From Sphingobacteriales bacterium (lineage in GTDB: Bacteria > Bacteroidota > Bacteroidia > Chitinophagales > CAIOSU01), in contig JAIXUD010000010.1 of NCBI GenBank assembly GCA_027483645.1, positions 126,001 to 190,000 of the forward strand: 64,000 nucleotides of DNA, read 5' to 3'. Below are positions 52,933 to 60,734 of this stretch, piece after piece. Within the stretch, counting starts at the first letter, position 1. Every line of letters begins with the position of its first letter. A model generated the notes under the pieces. That model made no database searches, was not told the DNA's origin, and saw only the letters and a program-made list of their open reading frames with translations. Position numbers and translations under genes: made by a program.

Positions 52933-53544
52933 TCAATATATTACCCTGTCTAGTATCTCTTGTCTGATAACTCCATAGCTATCTGTTACAAATGTTTCTC
53001 TATTAATGTCAACAAGTGCTAAAGCCAAATCTATATTACATAAGGTACCATTCCTCAATTCGGCATAATCTAAAAACGAGGAGTACTCCCAATCCTCCAT
53101 TCGGCTAACCAAATCTGCCTTGAGTATGTTTTGATGTATGTAGTGTAAACAAATTGCCAAGTGGTTAGGTCCTACTGTAGCTTTTAAATCCAATTGCTTA
53201 GCTTTCGATTTCTGTTGAAACAATGAACCTTTAAAGTTTTCTTGTTTTTGCAAAGCTTGGGTATAAGAACTTTGCATAGTGGCTATTTTTCGAGATAAAA
53301 CTTGCTGTGTCGTAGTACTTGTCTCCATACTCTCCTTTACCAACTTACATCCTTGCTCATTTGGTCTTAGTAAAAGATGGTAGTGATTTGGCATTAAACA
53401 ATAGGCTAGGATGTCACAATTTCCCGTTAAGGATTGACGGATTTTGCTGATAAAGTAAAGATAGTTGCTCCGAGTAAAGAAAATACGCTGCCTGTTATTG
53501 CCACGATTATAGACATGGTAAATTTCTCCTTGCATAAATTTCAT
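52933..53544 (-). CDS. REP-associated tyrosine transposase (RAYT, TnpA_REP / Y1 family)
   Basis: 203 residues. Y1-transposase core: GEIYHVYNRGNNRQRIF with the first conserved segment, YFISKIRQSL, CDILAYCLMPNHYHLLLRPNE with the HUH metal motif (HYH), and NLAICLHYIHQNILKADLV. A candidate nucleophile tyrosine lies in the CLHYIHQN segment. RAYTs are single-copy domesticated HUH nucleases that act on and may spread REP/REPIN palindromes. The gene is bracketed by two copies of a REP-like element in inverted orientation. Confidence 0.92.
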   Translation of the reverse strand: MKFMQGEIYHVYNRGNNRQRIFFTRSNYLYFISKIRQSLTGNCDILAYCLMPNHYHLLLRPNEQGCKLVKESMETSTTTQQVLSRKIATMQSSYTQALQKQENFKGSLFQQKSKAKQLDLKATVGPNHLAICLHYIHQNILKADLVSRMEDWEYSSFLDYAELRNGTLCNIDLALALVDINRETFVTDSYGVIRQEILDRVIY

Positions 53545-53649
53545 GCAATAAAAATAGCTAAAACTTGAAAAGGTAAGCGACTAGTAATTCCAACTAGATT
53601 TTGGTTGAATGTTGAACACATCCTAGTAAATTGGGGGGGAGGTAGTACA

Positions 53650-53731
53650 GTAGCGGTCGGACGCCCTTTCCGAACATAAGCCGTCGGATACGTCAACGCC
53701 ATCACTCGCACTACCGTAGTCGTCTGACCGC
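53650..53731 (-). repeat. REP-like element, right of the RAYT gene, inverted relative to the left copy
   Basis: Its reverse complement starts GCGGTCAGACGACTACGGT and ends CGGAAAGGGCGTCCGACCGC-TAC. These ends match those of 52805-52887, and only the centres differ. Confidence 0.75.
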
Positions 53732-53746
53732 AGGGAGACACAACAA

Positions 53747-53785
53747 AAAAGAGAACGAAACAGTATACCTGCTTCGTTCTCTTTT
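53747..53785 (-). terminator. Bidirectional hairpin terminator after hsp20
   Basis: AAAAGAGAACGAA and TTCGTTCTCTTTT are 13-base perfect inverted arms around a 13-base loop, 31 bases after the hsp20 stop. The minus strand continues in TTGTTGTG. Confidence 0.8.
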
Positions 53786-53816
53786 CACTATTTAACCATT
53801 TTCTCTTACTTTACGC

Positions 53817-54254
53817 TTAGCGGATGCTAATAGCGCGTTTCAATTTTTTCTCTTGCTCTTTCTTAGGCAAGGTAACATTTAAGATGCCGTTGTTGTAAAC
53901 CGCATCAATCTTCTCGCGGTCAACCGTTTCAGGTAAGGTGAATGATCGCTTAAACGAGCTATAGTTAAACTCGCGGCGGGTGTAGCCGTCTTTCTCGTTC
54001 TCGGCTTTTTGCTCCTTGGTTACCGATACGGTCAACAAATCGTGGTCAAGGTCGATAACGAAATCGGCTTTCTCAAAACCTGGTGCGGCCAACTCTAAGC
54101 TGTAGGCCTCTTCTGTTTCCTTAATGTTTACCGCTGGGCGGGTGGCATCATATTCCCTACGGAACACGTCGTCGTTAAAGAATTTTGGGAAGCCGTTGCT
54201 GATGAAGTTTGGCAATTGCGACTCATTGTTGTGTATCCATTTTAAAGTTCTCAT
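53817..54254 (-). CDS. Hsp20/alpha-crystallin family small heat-shock protein
   Basis: 145 residues, ATP-independent holdase. The alpha-crystallin domain covers about 38-140: PAVNIKETEEAYSLELAAPGFEKADFVIDLDHDLLTVSVTKEQ, REFNYSSFKRSFTLPETVDREKIDAVYNNGILNVTLPKKE (the A-x-x-x-n-G-V-L motif as NNGILNVTLPK) and terminal KRAISIR with an IxI-like tail. The N-terminal arm is short. Monocistronic, with its own promoter and terminator. Confidence 0.96.
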   Translation of the reverse strand: MRTLKWIHNNESQLPNFISNGFPKFFNDDVFRREYDATRPAVNIKETEEAYSLELAAPGFEKADFVIDLDHDLLTVSVTKEQKAENEKDGYTRREFNYSSFKRSFTLPETVDREKIDAVYNNGILNVTLPKKEQEKKLKRAISIR

Positions 54255-54306
54255 GGCTTTTTGTTTTTTAAGTTTTTTGATGATTGGCTATAAGCAATTG
54301 CAATAC

Positions 54307-54336
54307 CAAAGCTATTTTTAAGCCATAATGTCTCAA
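54307..54336 (-). promoter_or_regulatory. Promoter of hsp20 (-33 TTG, -7 TAGCTTTG)
   Basis: The minus strand has TTG at 54336-54334 and TAGCTTTG at 54314-54307, giving a leader of about 50 bases before the ATG at 54254. There is no obvious CIRCE-type operator. Confidence 0.55.
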
Positions 54337-54458
54337 TTTGTAGAAATAATACTGCCACTTTGTCTAAAAAACATTTTTTTGCTTTCCATACAACCCATCA
54401 GTTTTCTTCGCCGTCTTGTAATTGTTCCTTTTGTTCCAGTTTTTATTAGTTAGTTAGG

Positions 54459-54493
54459 GAAAACCCATACCAATCATTTAGGTATGGGTTTTC
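54459..54493. other. Perfect 13-bp palindrome between divergent promoters
   Basis: GAAAACCCATACC (54459-54471) and GGTATGGGTTTTC (54481-54493) with a 9-base spacer. It looks like a terminator on both strands but no annotated transcript ends here. It overlaps the expected -33 region of the downstream dtxR-type gene. Confidence 0.6.
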
Positions 54494-54505
54494 TCATTTT
54501 ACGTA

Positions 54506-54513
54506 TATCTTTG
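54506..54513 (+). promoter_or_regulatory. -7 box TATCTTTG of the DtxR-family gene
   Basis: TATCTTTG followed by GATAAAACTGGGTGC and the TTG start at 54530. The short leader supports that start. Confidence 0.55.
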
Positions 54514-54529
54514 GATAAAACTGGGTGCT

Positions 54530-55192
54530 TTGACGCTATCAACCACAGAAGAAAATTACCTTAAGGCTATCTTCAAGCTTTCCCTTAAAGGCCCTGATAA
54601 TATTTCTACCAACAACATTGCAGCTGAAACGCAAACTACTGCGGCATCGGTAAGCGATATGTTGAAGCGCCTAAGCGATAAGCAACTGGTGGCTTATGAA
54701 AAGTACAAGGGGGTGCAGCTTACCCAGCACGGCAAGGATATCGCCATTGCCCTTATCCGCAGCCATAGGCTTTGGGAGGTATTTTTGGTAGATAAGCTGG
54801 GCTACCGATGGGATGAGGTGCACGTGCTGGCTGAAGAACTGGAGCACATCAAAACCCCGGATTTGATTGGCCGCCTGGAAGCTTTCCTCAATTACCCCAC
54901 GCATGACCCGCATGGCGACCCGATACCCGATGCCGAAGGTAACATACAACACCATGAGCCCATTAGCCTGCTGGAGCTTGCTGCCAATGAAAGGGCATTG
55001 ATATTAAGGGTAAAAGAGCAATCGGCAGAGTTTTTGCAATACTTGGATAGGATAAAACTTAGCCTAGGTTCTCGATTGGAAGTGCTGGAAGTGAACAACT
55101 ACGACAACTCTCGCTTGGTGAAGATTAACGGTGCGCAACCGGTTTTTCTTTCGGAGAAGGTGAGTGAGAATTTGATAGTGAAGCGCGTGTAG
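54530..55192 (+). CDS. DtxR/MntR-family metal-dependent transcriptional regulator
   Basis: 220 residues with a TTG start (TLSTTEENYLKAIFKL is the conserved opening). Winged helix-turn-helix (about 5-70: ISTNNIAAETQTTAASVSDMLKRLSDKQLVAYEKYKGVQLTQHG). Dimerisation/metal domain with IRSHRLWEVFLVDKLGYRWDEVHVLAEELEHIKTPDLIGRLEAFLNYPTHDPHGDPIPD (usual Glu/His ligands EELEH and H-D-PHG). C-terminal FeoA/SH3-like domain from about 148. It is expected to repress Mn or Fe uptake genes when metal is bound. The nearby TonB receptor and Cys-rich protein are possible but unproven targets. Confidence 0.93.
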   Translation: MTLSTTEENYLKAIFKLSLKGPDNISTNNIAAETQTTAASVSDMLKRLSDKQLVAYEKYKGVQLTQHGKDIAIALIRSHRLWEVFLVDKLGYRWDEVHVLAEELEHIKTPDLIGRLEAFLNYPTHDPHGDPIPDAEGNIQHHEPISLLELAANERALILRVKEQSAEFLQYLDRIKLSLGSRLEVLEVNNYDNSRLVKINGAQPVFLSEKVSENLIVKRV

Positions 55193-55228
55193 ATAATTAG
55201 TTGATTGGTTATTGGTTCGAACGAATAT

Positions 55229-55684
55229 ATGCAGATACAAGCAGTACTATTTAGGATAATGCCATTGTTGGCAATAGTAATGGTTTTCGCATCTTGCGAT
55301 AAGCGGAAAATAGACTCTAACGACGAGGCCATTGGTAAGTATGATATACTAGCTGATGTAATGCGCATTCAATTACCCGGAAGCGATACCACCTATGCAT
55401 ATAATGTATCCTACACTGGTTATATGCGTGCTGTAGAATCAGAAGACAGTGTAGCAGCAGACTTAATAGTGATGCAAAATTTCGGCCCACAAAATGATAT
55501 AGGAGATATTGCCGCCAACGTTGCGAAAGACTCCCTGCTACTGGAGCTTGCCTTAATAAATGGCGACAGTGTATGGGGAAAAGGCATATTTAAGGGTAAG
55601 GACTTAACGCTCAATTATAACTATTGGATTAGTGATCAAGTGTTTTATACGGTAAGGTTGATTGCTACGCAGGATAGGGAATAA
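55229..55684 (+). CDS. Predicted lipoprotein, function unknown
   Basis: About 151 residues from ATG 55229. MQIQAVLFRIMPLLAIVMVFASC is a lipoprotein signal (Cys at residue 23). The mature part DKRKIDSNDEAIGKYDILADVMRIQLPGSDTTY has alternating beta-strand patterns and ends IATQDRE. No family recognised. It follows the DtxR-type gene by 36 bases and may be co-transcribed, though a repeat-like TTGATTGGTTATTGG stretch lies between. Confidence 0.6.
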   Translation: MQIQAVLFRIMPLLAIVMVFASCDKRKIDSNDEAIGKYDILADVMRIQLPGSDTTYAYNVSYTGYMRAVESEDSVAADLIVMQNFGPQNDIGDIAANVAKDSLLLELALINGDSVWGKGIFKGKDLTLNYNYWISDQVFYTVRLIATQDRE

Positions 55685-55758
55685 ACTTAAGCCAAAGGTA
55701 GTTGCGCCCTTGCGGCGGCATCGTGCCATCCACAAAGGCGCAATTGTACTACCGTTAT

Positions 55759-57126
55759 TTACTTCATTTGTATCGATTTCTCTAGTGACTCCAGCGCGTA
55801 TTCGATTTCGGCATCGGTGAGCTCATGGTCAACCAAATTTCCACCTAGGTATTGCTCGTACGCATGTAGGTCAAAGTGCCCATGCCCGCAGAGGTTGAAT
55901 AGGATGGTTTTGGCCTCCCCGGTTTCTTTCGCTTTTTTGGCTTCTGCTATTACTGTAGCTATGGCGTGGTTGGCCTCAGGTGCCGGTAATATGCCTTCAG
56001 TTTGGGCAAACAACATACCCGCAGCAAAGCACTCGCTCTGCTTTACCGAGCGTGCGGATATCAGCCCATCCTTCAACAACTGGCTTACAATTACGCCTGC
56101 GCCATGGTAGCGCAGTCCACCGGCATGTATGCTTGGCGGTACAAAATCGTGCCCGAGGGTGTACATAGGCAGCAAAGGCACCATACCTACTGTATCGCCA
56201 TAGTCATATCTGAACTTGCCTTTGGTAAGCTTAGGGCAAGATGTTGGCTCCACCGCTATACACTCCACCTTTTTGCCTTGGGTGAGATTGAGGTGTAGGA
56301 AAGGGAACGCAATACCTGCAAAGTTGGAGCCGCCGCCAAACGGGGCTATTACCATATCGGGGAAATCACCGGTCATTTCTAGTTGTTTCAAAGCCTCCTG
56401 CCCGATGATGGTTTGGTGCATCAGTACATGGTTGAGAACGCTGCCGAGTGAATACTTAATATTCTCGTTTTTCATAGCTACTTCCACGGCCTCGCTGATG
56501 GCGATGCCCAAGCTACCCGGCGAATCGGGCGTTTGCCCCAGTATCTGCCTGCCGCTATCGGTAAGGTTGCTGGGCGAGGCGATTACTTCCGCGCCAAACG
56601 TATTCATCAGCACCTTGCGGTAGGGCTTTTGTTGATAGCTCAGCTTCACCATATACACCTGCAAATCGATACCGAAGTGCTGGCAGGCAAAGCTCAGCGC
56701 ACAGCCCCATTGGCCGGCGCCGGTTTCGGTAGTCAGCTTGGTTACGCCTTCCATTTTGTTGTAGTAGGCTTGCGGTATGGCTGTGTTGGGCTTATGTGAG
56801 CCCGTTGGGCTCACGCCCTCATATTTGTAATAGATTTTGGCAGGGGTACCCAAAGCCTTCTCCAGTGCCGTAGCGCGGATGAGTGGGGTAGGGCGGTAGA
56901 TGCGGTAAAGCTCCTGCACGGCCTCTGGTATCTCGATATATCGTTCGGTGCTTACCTCTTGCTTGATGAGTTCCATAGGGAACAGCGGTGCCAAATCCTC
57001 TGGCCCCAGTGGTTGCTGCGTAACTGGGTGCAATGGCGGCAGCGGCTTGTTGGGCATATCGGCCATGATGTTGTAGTAGTGGGTGGGCATCTCGCCTTCG
57101 TTCAGGTATATTTTCTTGGTTTTCAT
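55759..57126 (-). CDS. trpB2: Tryptophan synthase beta-like protein, TrpB2 type
   Basis: 455 residues, clearly the longer TrpB2 class rather than the 400-residue TrpB1. It has the N-terminal [14 protein letters not shown]-like segment ([20 protein letters not shown]). PLP-enzyme motifs: [10 protein letters not shown] with Schiff-base Lys 112, TETGAGQWG (catalytic Glu 134), GGGSNFAG phosphate loop, and [14 protein letters not shown]. The expected reaction is beta-replacement of serine with indole to give Trp, but TrpB2 partners and in vivo role are less certain; some act as Trp salvage or Ser deaminase. It is monocistronic, with a Trp-codon leader and terminator 184-340 bases upstream. Confidence 0.93.
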   Translation of the reverse strand: MKTKKIYLNEGEMPTHYYNIMADMPNKPLPPLHPVTQQPLGPEDLAPLFPMELIKQEVSTERYIEIPEAVQELYRIYRPTPLIRATALEKALGTPAKIYYKYEGVSPTGSHKPNTAIPQAYYNKMEGVTKLTTETGAGQWGCALSFACQHFGIDLQVYMVKLSYQQKPYRKVLMNTFGAEVIASPSNLTDSGRQILGQTPDSPGSLGIAISEAVEVAMKNENIKYSLGSVLNHVLMHQTIIGQEALKQLEMTGDFPDMVIAPFGGGSNFAGIAFPFLHLNLTQGKKVECIAVEPTSCPKLTKGKFRYDYGDTVGMVPLLPMYTLGHDFVPPSIHAGGLRYHGAGVIVSQLLKDGLISARSVKQSECFAAGMLFAQTEGILPAPEANHAIATVIAEAKKAKETGEAKTILFNLCGHGHFDLHAYEQYLGGNLVDHELTDAEIEYALESLEKSIQMK

Positions 57127-57310
57127 GTTTATCTAAGGGTTGTACGGTTGATGGATATTTGAAAAGATGGGTATGCTAATGCCAGGGTGAAAGTATGTAC
57201 ATGGCATCGCCAGACTAGTCTTTCCGTTTCAAAAACGCACATCAAAACACAAACGATAGTTGTCGCTACAAGAAATGGGAACATGGTAATTATGGTTTTT
57301 TAAAAGTCCG

Positions 57311-57376
57311 AAGCTGAAAGGGAGGGAAAAGAAAAAGGGATACACGGTTTGTCGACCTGCGTATCCCTTTCAGCTT
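57311..57376 (-). promoter_or_regulatory. Putative attenuator (terminator and competing inverted repeat) before trpB2
   Basis: On the minus strand segment A (57376-57361, AAGCTGAAAGGGATAC) can pair its AAAGGGATAC with B (57343-57334, GTATCCCTTT), followed by TTTCTTTT. That is a 10-bp rho-independent terminator. The AAGCTGAAAGGGA part of A is also a perfect 13-base complement of C (57323-57311, TCCCTTTCAGCTT). A:B and A:C are mutually exclusive. It lies 25 bases after the stop codon of the Trp-rich leader ORF. Confidence 0.75.
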
Positions 57377-57401
57377 ATGGGATTAGAAAGAGGAAAAACT
57401 C

Positions 57402-57467
57402 CTACGCGGCCACCTGGGTTTGCCAAGTGCGCCACCAATTGTTGAGTTGTACCTTTTGAAAATTCAT
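57402..57467 (-). CDS. Tryptophan leader peptide (21 codons, three Trp) of trpB2
   Basis: An ATG at 57467 opens a 21-codon frame ending in TAG at 57402. It includes NNWWRTWQ: adjacent Trp codons 11 and 12 and a third at 15. Trp is rare, so three in 21 codons directly upstream of a terminator and a tryptophan synthase gene strongly suggests a ribosome-mediated attenuation leader. Residues outside the Trp cluster are unremarkable (MNFQKVQL start, QVAA end). It begins 84 bases after the recF stop codon on the same strand. The upstream TATAATTGC just before the ATG resembles a -7 box. Confidence 0.8.
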   Translation of the reverse strand: MNFQKVQLNNWWRTWQTQVAA

Positions 57468-57550
57468 GATGCAATTATAACGCGGAATTTTAAATTTGCA
57501 AATAGGGAGAGCAGATATTTGTTTTGATAAATCATCTGGAAGGGTCATAA

Positions 57551-58648
57551 TTAAACCAATTCCCCACCCTCTACCTCAAATATCTCTGGCGGGCTGGGAT
57601 GCCCGGTGAATACCGCCTCGATTCGGGCACGCTGGGTGTCGGTAATAAATATCTGCCCGAAAGAGGCATCGCTAATGTGGTGTAGCAATCGCGCGCTGCG
57701 CCCCGCATCCAGCTTATCGAAAATATCATCCAACAGCAAAAATGGCTTAACCCCTTTCTGGCGGTAAAGCAATTGATACTGGGCCAGTTTCAAGGCTATT
57801 AAATACGATTTTTGTTGCCCTTGGCTACCGAAACGGCGTACGGTGTGGCCGTCCATCATTAGTTCCAAGTCATCGCGGTGGGTGCCGTCGCTGGTGCGGC
57901 CCATGGCGCGGTCGCGCTCGAAGTTTTGCTGTAGTATTTGGGCTAGTGGCCTTTCGTTCAGCGGGCTGGTATAGTGCAGCCCCACCTGCTCGCGCTCGCC
58001 ACTAATAGCGGCATACACGGCATTAAAGTCGGGCACCAACTCTGCCACGTAACTGTGCCGCTTTTCGTGTATCAGCGTAGCATGGGCGCTCAATTCCTCA
58101 TCGTACACATTTATCATCGCCTTATCAAGCCTGCCAGTTTCCAAGCCCCGCTTTAACAAAGCATTACGCTGGGTAAGTATGCGGGTATAGGCTTGCAATG
58201 CATCCAAATACGGCCTATCAATCTGCGAAGCCGTCATATCCAAAAACCTACGCCTTTCCTCACTTGGGCCATTAATAAGTATGTTATCATCGGGAGTAAC
58301 AATAACCACAGGGAAACGCCCCACATGGTCGGCCAAGCGCTCGTAGGCCAGTTCGTTCAGTTCCAGTTCCTTCCTTTTCCCAAGTTTGTATACGCACTTC
58401 AGGTCTTGCTGCTCGCCATCCAGTTTTATACAAGCATCCAACCTAAAGAAATCGTGCTCGTGCTGTATGTTGTGCTGGTCGGTACTATGGAAGTAGCTTT
58501 TGCCCAAGCAGCAGTAATATATCGCATCCAGCAAGTTGGTTTTGCCCGCCCCGTTGTGCCCCGTAAAGCACACCATTTGCTTACTGAAGCTTATTTTAAG
58601 CTTCGGGTAGTTTTTGAAATGGAGGAGGGATAACGAACTAAGATGCAT
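57551..58648 (-). CDS. recF: DNA replication and repair protein RecF
   Basis: 365 residues, SMC-like ABC ATPase that loads RecA at gapped DNA with RecO/RecR. Walker A GHNGAGKTNLLDAIYY (about 30-45) follows the N-terminal LSLLHFKNYPKLKISFS. The Q-loop region is QHNIQHEHDFFRL. The RecF signature SEERRRFLDMTASQIDRPYLDALQAY and the ABC signature FGSQGQQKSYLIALKLAQ come next. Walker B KPFLLLDDIFDKLD and the D-loop follow, then FITDTQR. Length is typical. It is on the same strand as trpB2, with the leader/attenuator between. Confidence 0.96.
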   Translation of the reverse strand: MHLSSLSLLHFKNYPKLKISFSKQMVCFTGHNGAGKTNLLDAIYYCCLGKSYFHSTDQHNIQHEHDFFRLDACIKLDGEQQDLKCVYKLGKRKELELNELAYERLADHVGRFPVVIVTPDDNILINGPSEERRRFLDMTASQIDRPYLDALQAYTRILTQRNALLKRGLETGRLDKAMINVYDEELSAHATLIHEKRHSYVAELVPDFNAVYAAISGEREQVGLHYTSPLNERPLAQILQQNFERDRAMGRTSDGTHRDDLELMMDGHTVRRFGSQGQQKSYLIALKLAQYQLLYRQKGVKPFLLLDDIFDKLDAGRSARLLHHISDASFGQIFITDTQRARIEAVFTGHPSPPEIFEVEGGELV

Positions 58649-58669
58649 AGATTTCTTATGTTACGGCTT

Positions 58670-58760
58670 TAACCACAAAGGGCACTAAGTAAAAAACCAC
58701 GAAGTTCACGAAGCCTTCTTTGTGTTCTTTGTGCCTTCACCTTTGTGTTCTTTGTGGTTA
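58670..58760. repeat. Interspersed palindromic repeat (TAACCACAAAG ... CTTTGTGGTTA), copy 2
   Basis: TAACCACAAAG at 58670-58680 is the exact reverse complement of 58750-58760. The interior contains further TTTGTGTTCTTTGTG words. It pairs with copy 1 at 14425-14522. Confidence 0.75.
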
Positions 58761-58820
58761 AACAACATAACACCTTTCTTATTCGATAAAACCAGATTTT
58801 TTTGGCTTGCCGATTTTTGG

Positions 58821-58828
58821 TAGTTTTG
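58821..58828 (+). promoter_or_regulatory. -7 box TAGTTTTG of pdhA
   Basis: TAGTTTTG at 58821-58828 with a TTG at 58802 (19 bases upstream); the ATG at 58847 follows after 18 bases. Confidence 0.6.
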
Positions 58829-58846
58829 CCGACAAATGAACCGCGG

Positions 58847-59842
58847 ATGGCAAAGACAAAAATAACAAAAGACACCTACTTACAGTGGTACGAACTGATG
58901 GTGGTGCTTAGGAAGTTTGAGGAGCGGGCGGGAATGCTGTACGGCCAACAGAAAATTAGGGGCTTTTGCCATCTATATATCGGCCAGGAAGCTATTGCTG
59001 CTGGTATGATTAGCGCCATTCGTAAGGAAGACCCGGTAATTACCGCTTACCGCGACCACGGCCTAGCCCTAGCAAAAGGTATTACCGAGAAAGCCGCGAT
59101 GGCCGAGCTGTATGGCAAGGCAACCGGTTGCAGCCAAGGCAAAGGCGGTTCCATGCACTTTTTTAGCAAAGAACATTTCTTTTTTGGCGGCCACGGTATC
59201 GTAGGCGGGCAGATTGCGCTGGGCGCAGGTATTGCCTTCGCTGAGCAATATCGCGGTACCGATAACGTGTGCATCTGCTTTATGGGCGATGGTGCGGTAC
59301 GCCAAGGCGGCCTACACGAAACTTTCAATATGGCTATGCTGTGGAAGTTGCCTGTAGTGTTTATCTGCGAGAACAACTTCTACGCGATGGGTACCTCGGT
59401 GGCCCGCTCGAGCAACGTTACCGACATCCATAAACTGGGCCTAGCATACGATATGCCTAACAAGCCGGTGAACGGTATGAAGTGTGAGGATGTGCACGAG
59501 GCCATTGATGAGGCGGTGCAACGTGCCCGTAAAGGCGATGGACCTACCTTTTTGGAGATACGCAGCTACCGCTATAAAGGCCATAGCATGAGCGACCCTG
59601 CCAAGTACCGCGGCAAAGATGAAGTGGAAAACTACAAGAAACAAGACCCGATTGAGGTGGTAAAAGCGACTATTTTGGAAAAAAAATACGCTACGGCCAA
59701 ACAATTGGAACAAATAGATGAAAAAGTTAAGAATGTTATTGATGAAGCCGTTACTTTTGCAGAAGAATCTCCTTACCCGGATGCGGCCGAATTGTTTAAC
59801 CACATATACGTACAAGAAGATTACCCATTTATAAAAGACTAA
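58847..59842 (+). CDS. pdhA: Pyruvate dehydrogenase E1 component, alpha subunit
   Basis: 331 residues. Thiamine-diphosphate enzyme decarboxylating pyruvate and passing the acetyl group to lipoyl-E2. RKFEERAGMLYGQQKIRGFCHLYIGQEAIAAGMISAI, the active-site YRDHGLALAKG, GCSQGKGGSMHFFSKEHFFFGGHGIVGGQIALGAGIAFA, and the ThDP motif FMGDGAVRQGGLHETFNMAMLWKLPVVFICENNFYAMGTSV are complete. The E1 phosphorylation-loop region YRYKGHSMSDPAKYRGKDEV is also present. The beta subunit gene is not adjacent. The next gene is an unrelated TPR protein, so E1-beta lies elsewhere. Confidence 0.95.
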   Translation: MAKTKITKDTYLQWYELMVVLRKFEERAGMLYGQQKIRGFCHLYIGQEAIAAGMISAIRKEDPVITAYRDHGLALAKGITEKAAMAELYGKATGCSQGKGGSMHFFSKEHFFFGGHGIVGGQIALGAGIAFAEQYRGTDNVCICFMGDGAVRQGGLHETFNMAMLWKLPVVFICENNFYAMGTSVARSSNVTDIHKLGLAYDMPNKPVNGMKCEDVHEAIDEAVQRARKGDGPTFLEIRSYRYKGHSMSDPAKYRGKDEVENYKKQDPIEVVKATILEKKYATAKQLEQIDEKVKNVIDEAVTFAEESPYPDAAELFNHIYVQEDYPFIKD

Positions 59843-59846
59843 ACCA

Positions 59847-59916
59847 AAGAAGCTGTTTTGAAATGTAGCGCAAGATTTTTTATGTTGGAATTTTGAGCGA
59901 GACAAAGCAGCTTTTT
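59847..59916 (+). terminator. Long imperfect hairpin after pdhA
   Basis: AAGAAGCTGTTTTG (59847-59860) and CAAAGCAGCTTTTT (59903-59916) are inverted with two mismatches, and the distal arm ends in a T run. The 42-base loop contains ATTTTTTATG. It may act as a terminator or be a relic of a repeat. Confidence 0.4.
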
Positions 59917-59988
59917 GAAGGCATAATGGAATAATTACGGCGAAAAAAGCTAATGCAGACGTAGCCAAAATTACCCATAAAAAAATTG

Positions 59989-60717
59989 ATGAAACATTTC
60001 AAAACAGCTTCTAATATTCATTTTAACGCAAGCAATACCATGGTAACTGAACAAGCCCCTGTAACTACAGGTGTAAACCCTCAAAACAAACAACAATTCG
60101 ATTTCGCTAAAAACCAAAACATTATTCTCGGCGCATTGGCGGCGGTGTTGATTTTGGTAATTGGGTTTGTTGGATACAGCCAATACTACGTGCCTAGCCA
60201 AAATAAAGAAGCACAAGATTTGATTTTCGGTGCACAAGAGGCTTTTAAAGCGGGCAAATGGAACGAGACCCTGAATGGCGAAGTGCCAAACTATGTTGGT
60301 GTATTGACTATCGCCAATGACTACGGTAGCACCCAAACTGGTAAACTGGCCCACTTATATGCTGGTGTAAGCTATTTGAACCTTGGTGATTTCGACAAAG
60401 CTATCGAGCATTTGCAGAAATTCGAGAGCGACGATATCATCATCGGTGCTTATGCCTTGGGCGTATTGGGCGATGCTTATGCTGAGAAAGGCGATATGGA
60501 CAAAGCCATACAGTACTACAAAGATGCTGCCAACCACAGCCCTAACGAGCAATCGGCACCAGCATTTTTGTTGAAGAGCGCTTTGGCTTTGGAAGTACAA
60601 GGTAATAACAAAGAGGCTTTTGACCAGTTGCAGAAGTTGAAAAAAGAATACCCTAGCTACAATGCCCCATCAATGGAAGTGGAAACCCACTTGGCCCGTT
60701 TGGAGCAAAAACAATAA
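59989..60717 (+). CDS. TPR-repeat membrane protein (YfgM/BamD-like)
   Basis: 242 residues from ATG 59989 (ATG 60040 also possible). N-terminal cytosolic stretch to FDFAKNQN, then one membrane helix IILGALAAVLILVIGFVGYSQYY (about 44-66). At least three tetratricopeptide repeats follow on the periplasmic side: AHLYAGVSYLNLGDFDKAIEHL, GAYALGVLGDAYAEKGDMDKAIQYYKDAAN and LKSALALEVQGNNKEAFDQLQKLKKEYP. The helix-plus-TPR layout resembles YfgM/tetratricopeptide proteins that attach to the translocon. Exact partner unknown. Confidence 0.85.
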   Translation: MKHFKTASNIHFNASNTMVTEQAPVTTGVNPQNKQQFDFAKNQNIILGALAAVLILVIGFVGYSQYYVPSQNKEAQDLIFGAQEAFKAGKWNETLNGEVPNYVGVLTIANDYGSTQTGKLAHLYAGVSYLNLGDFDKAIEHLQKFESDDIIIGAYALGVLGDAYAEKGDMDKAIQYYKDAANHSPNEQSAPAFLLKSALALEVQGNNKEAFDQLQKLKKEYPSYNAPSMEVETHLARLEQKQ

Positions 60718-60734
60718 CATTTTAGCGAAGATTT

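Noticed and set aside
53541-53741. Minus-strand frame over the right REP-like element
   Set aside because: It runs through the repeat and the RAYT start region, with low-complexity composition. It is not a gene.
60718-60734. FMN riboswitch before ribH
   Set aside because: Only 17 bases separate the TPR gene from ribH, which leaves no room, and no conserved FMN-aptamer words are seen nearby.
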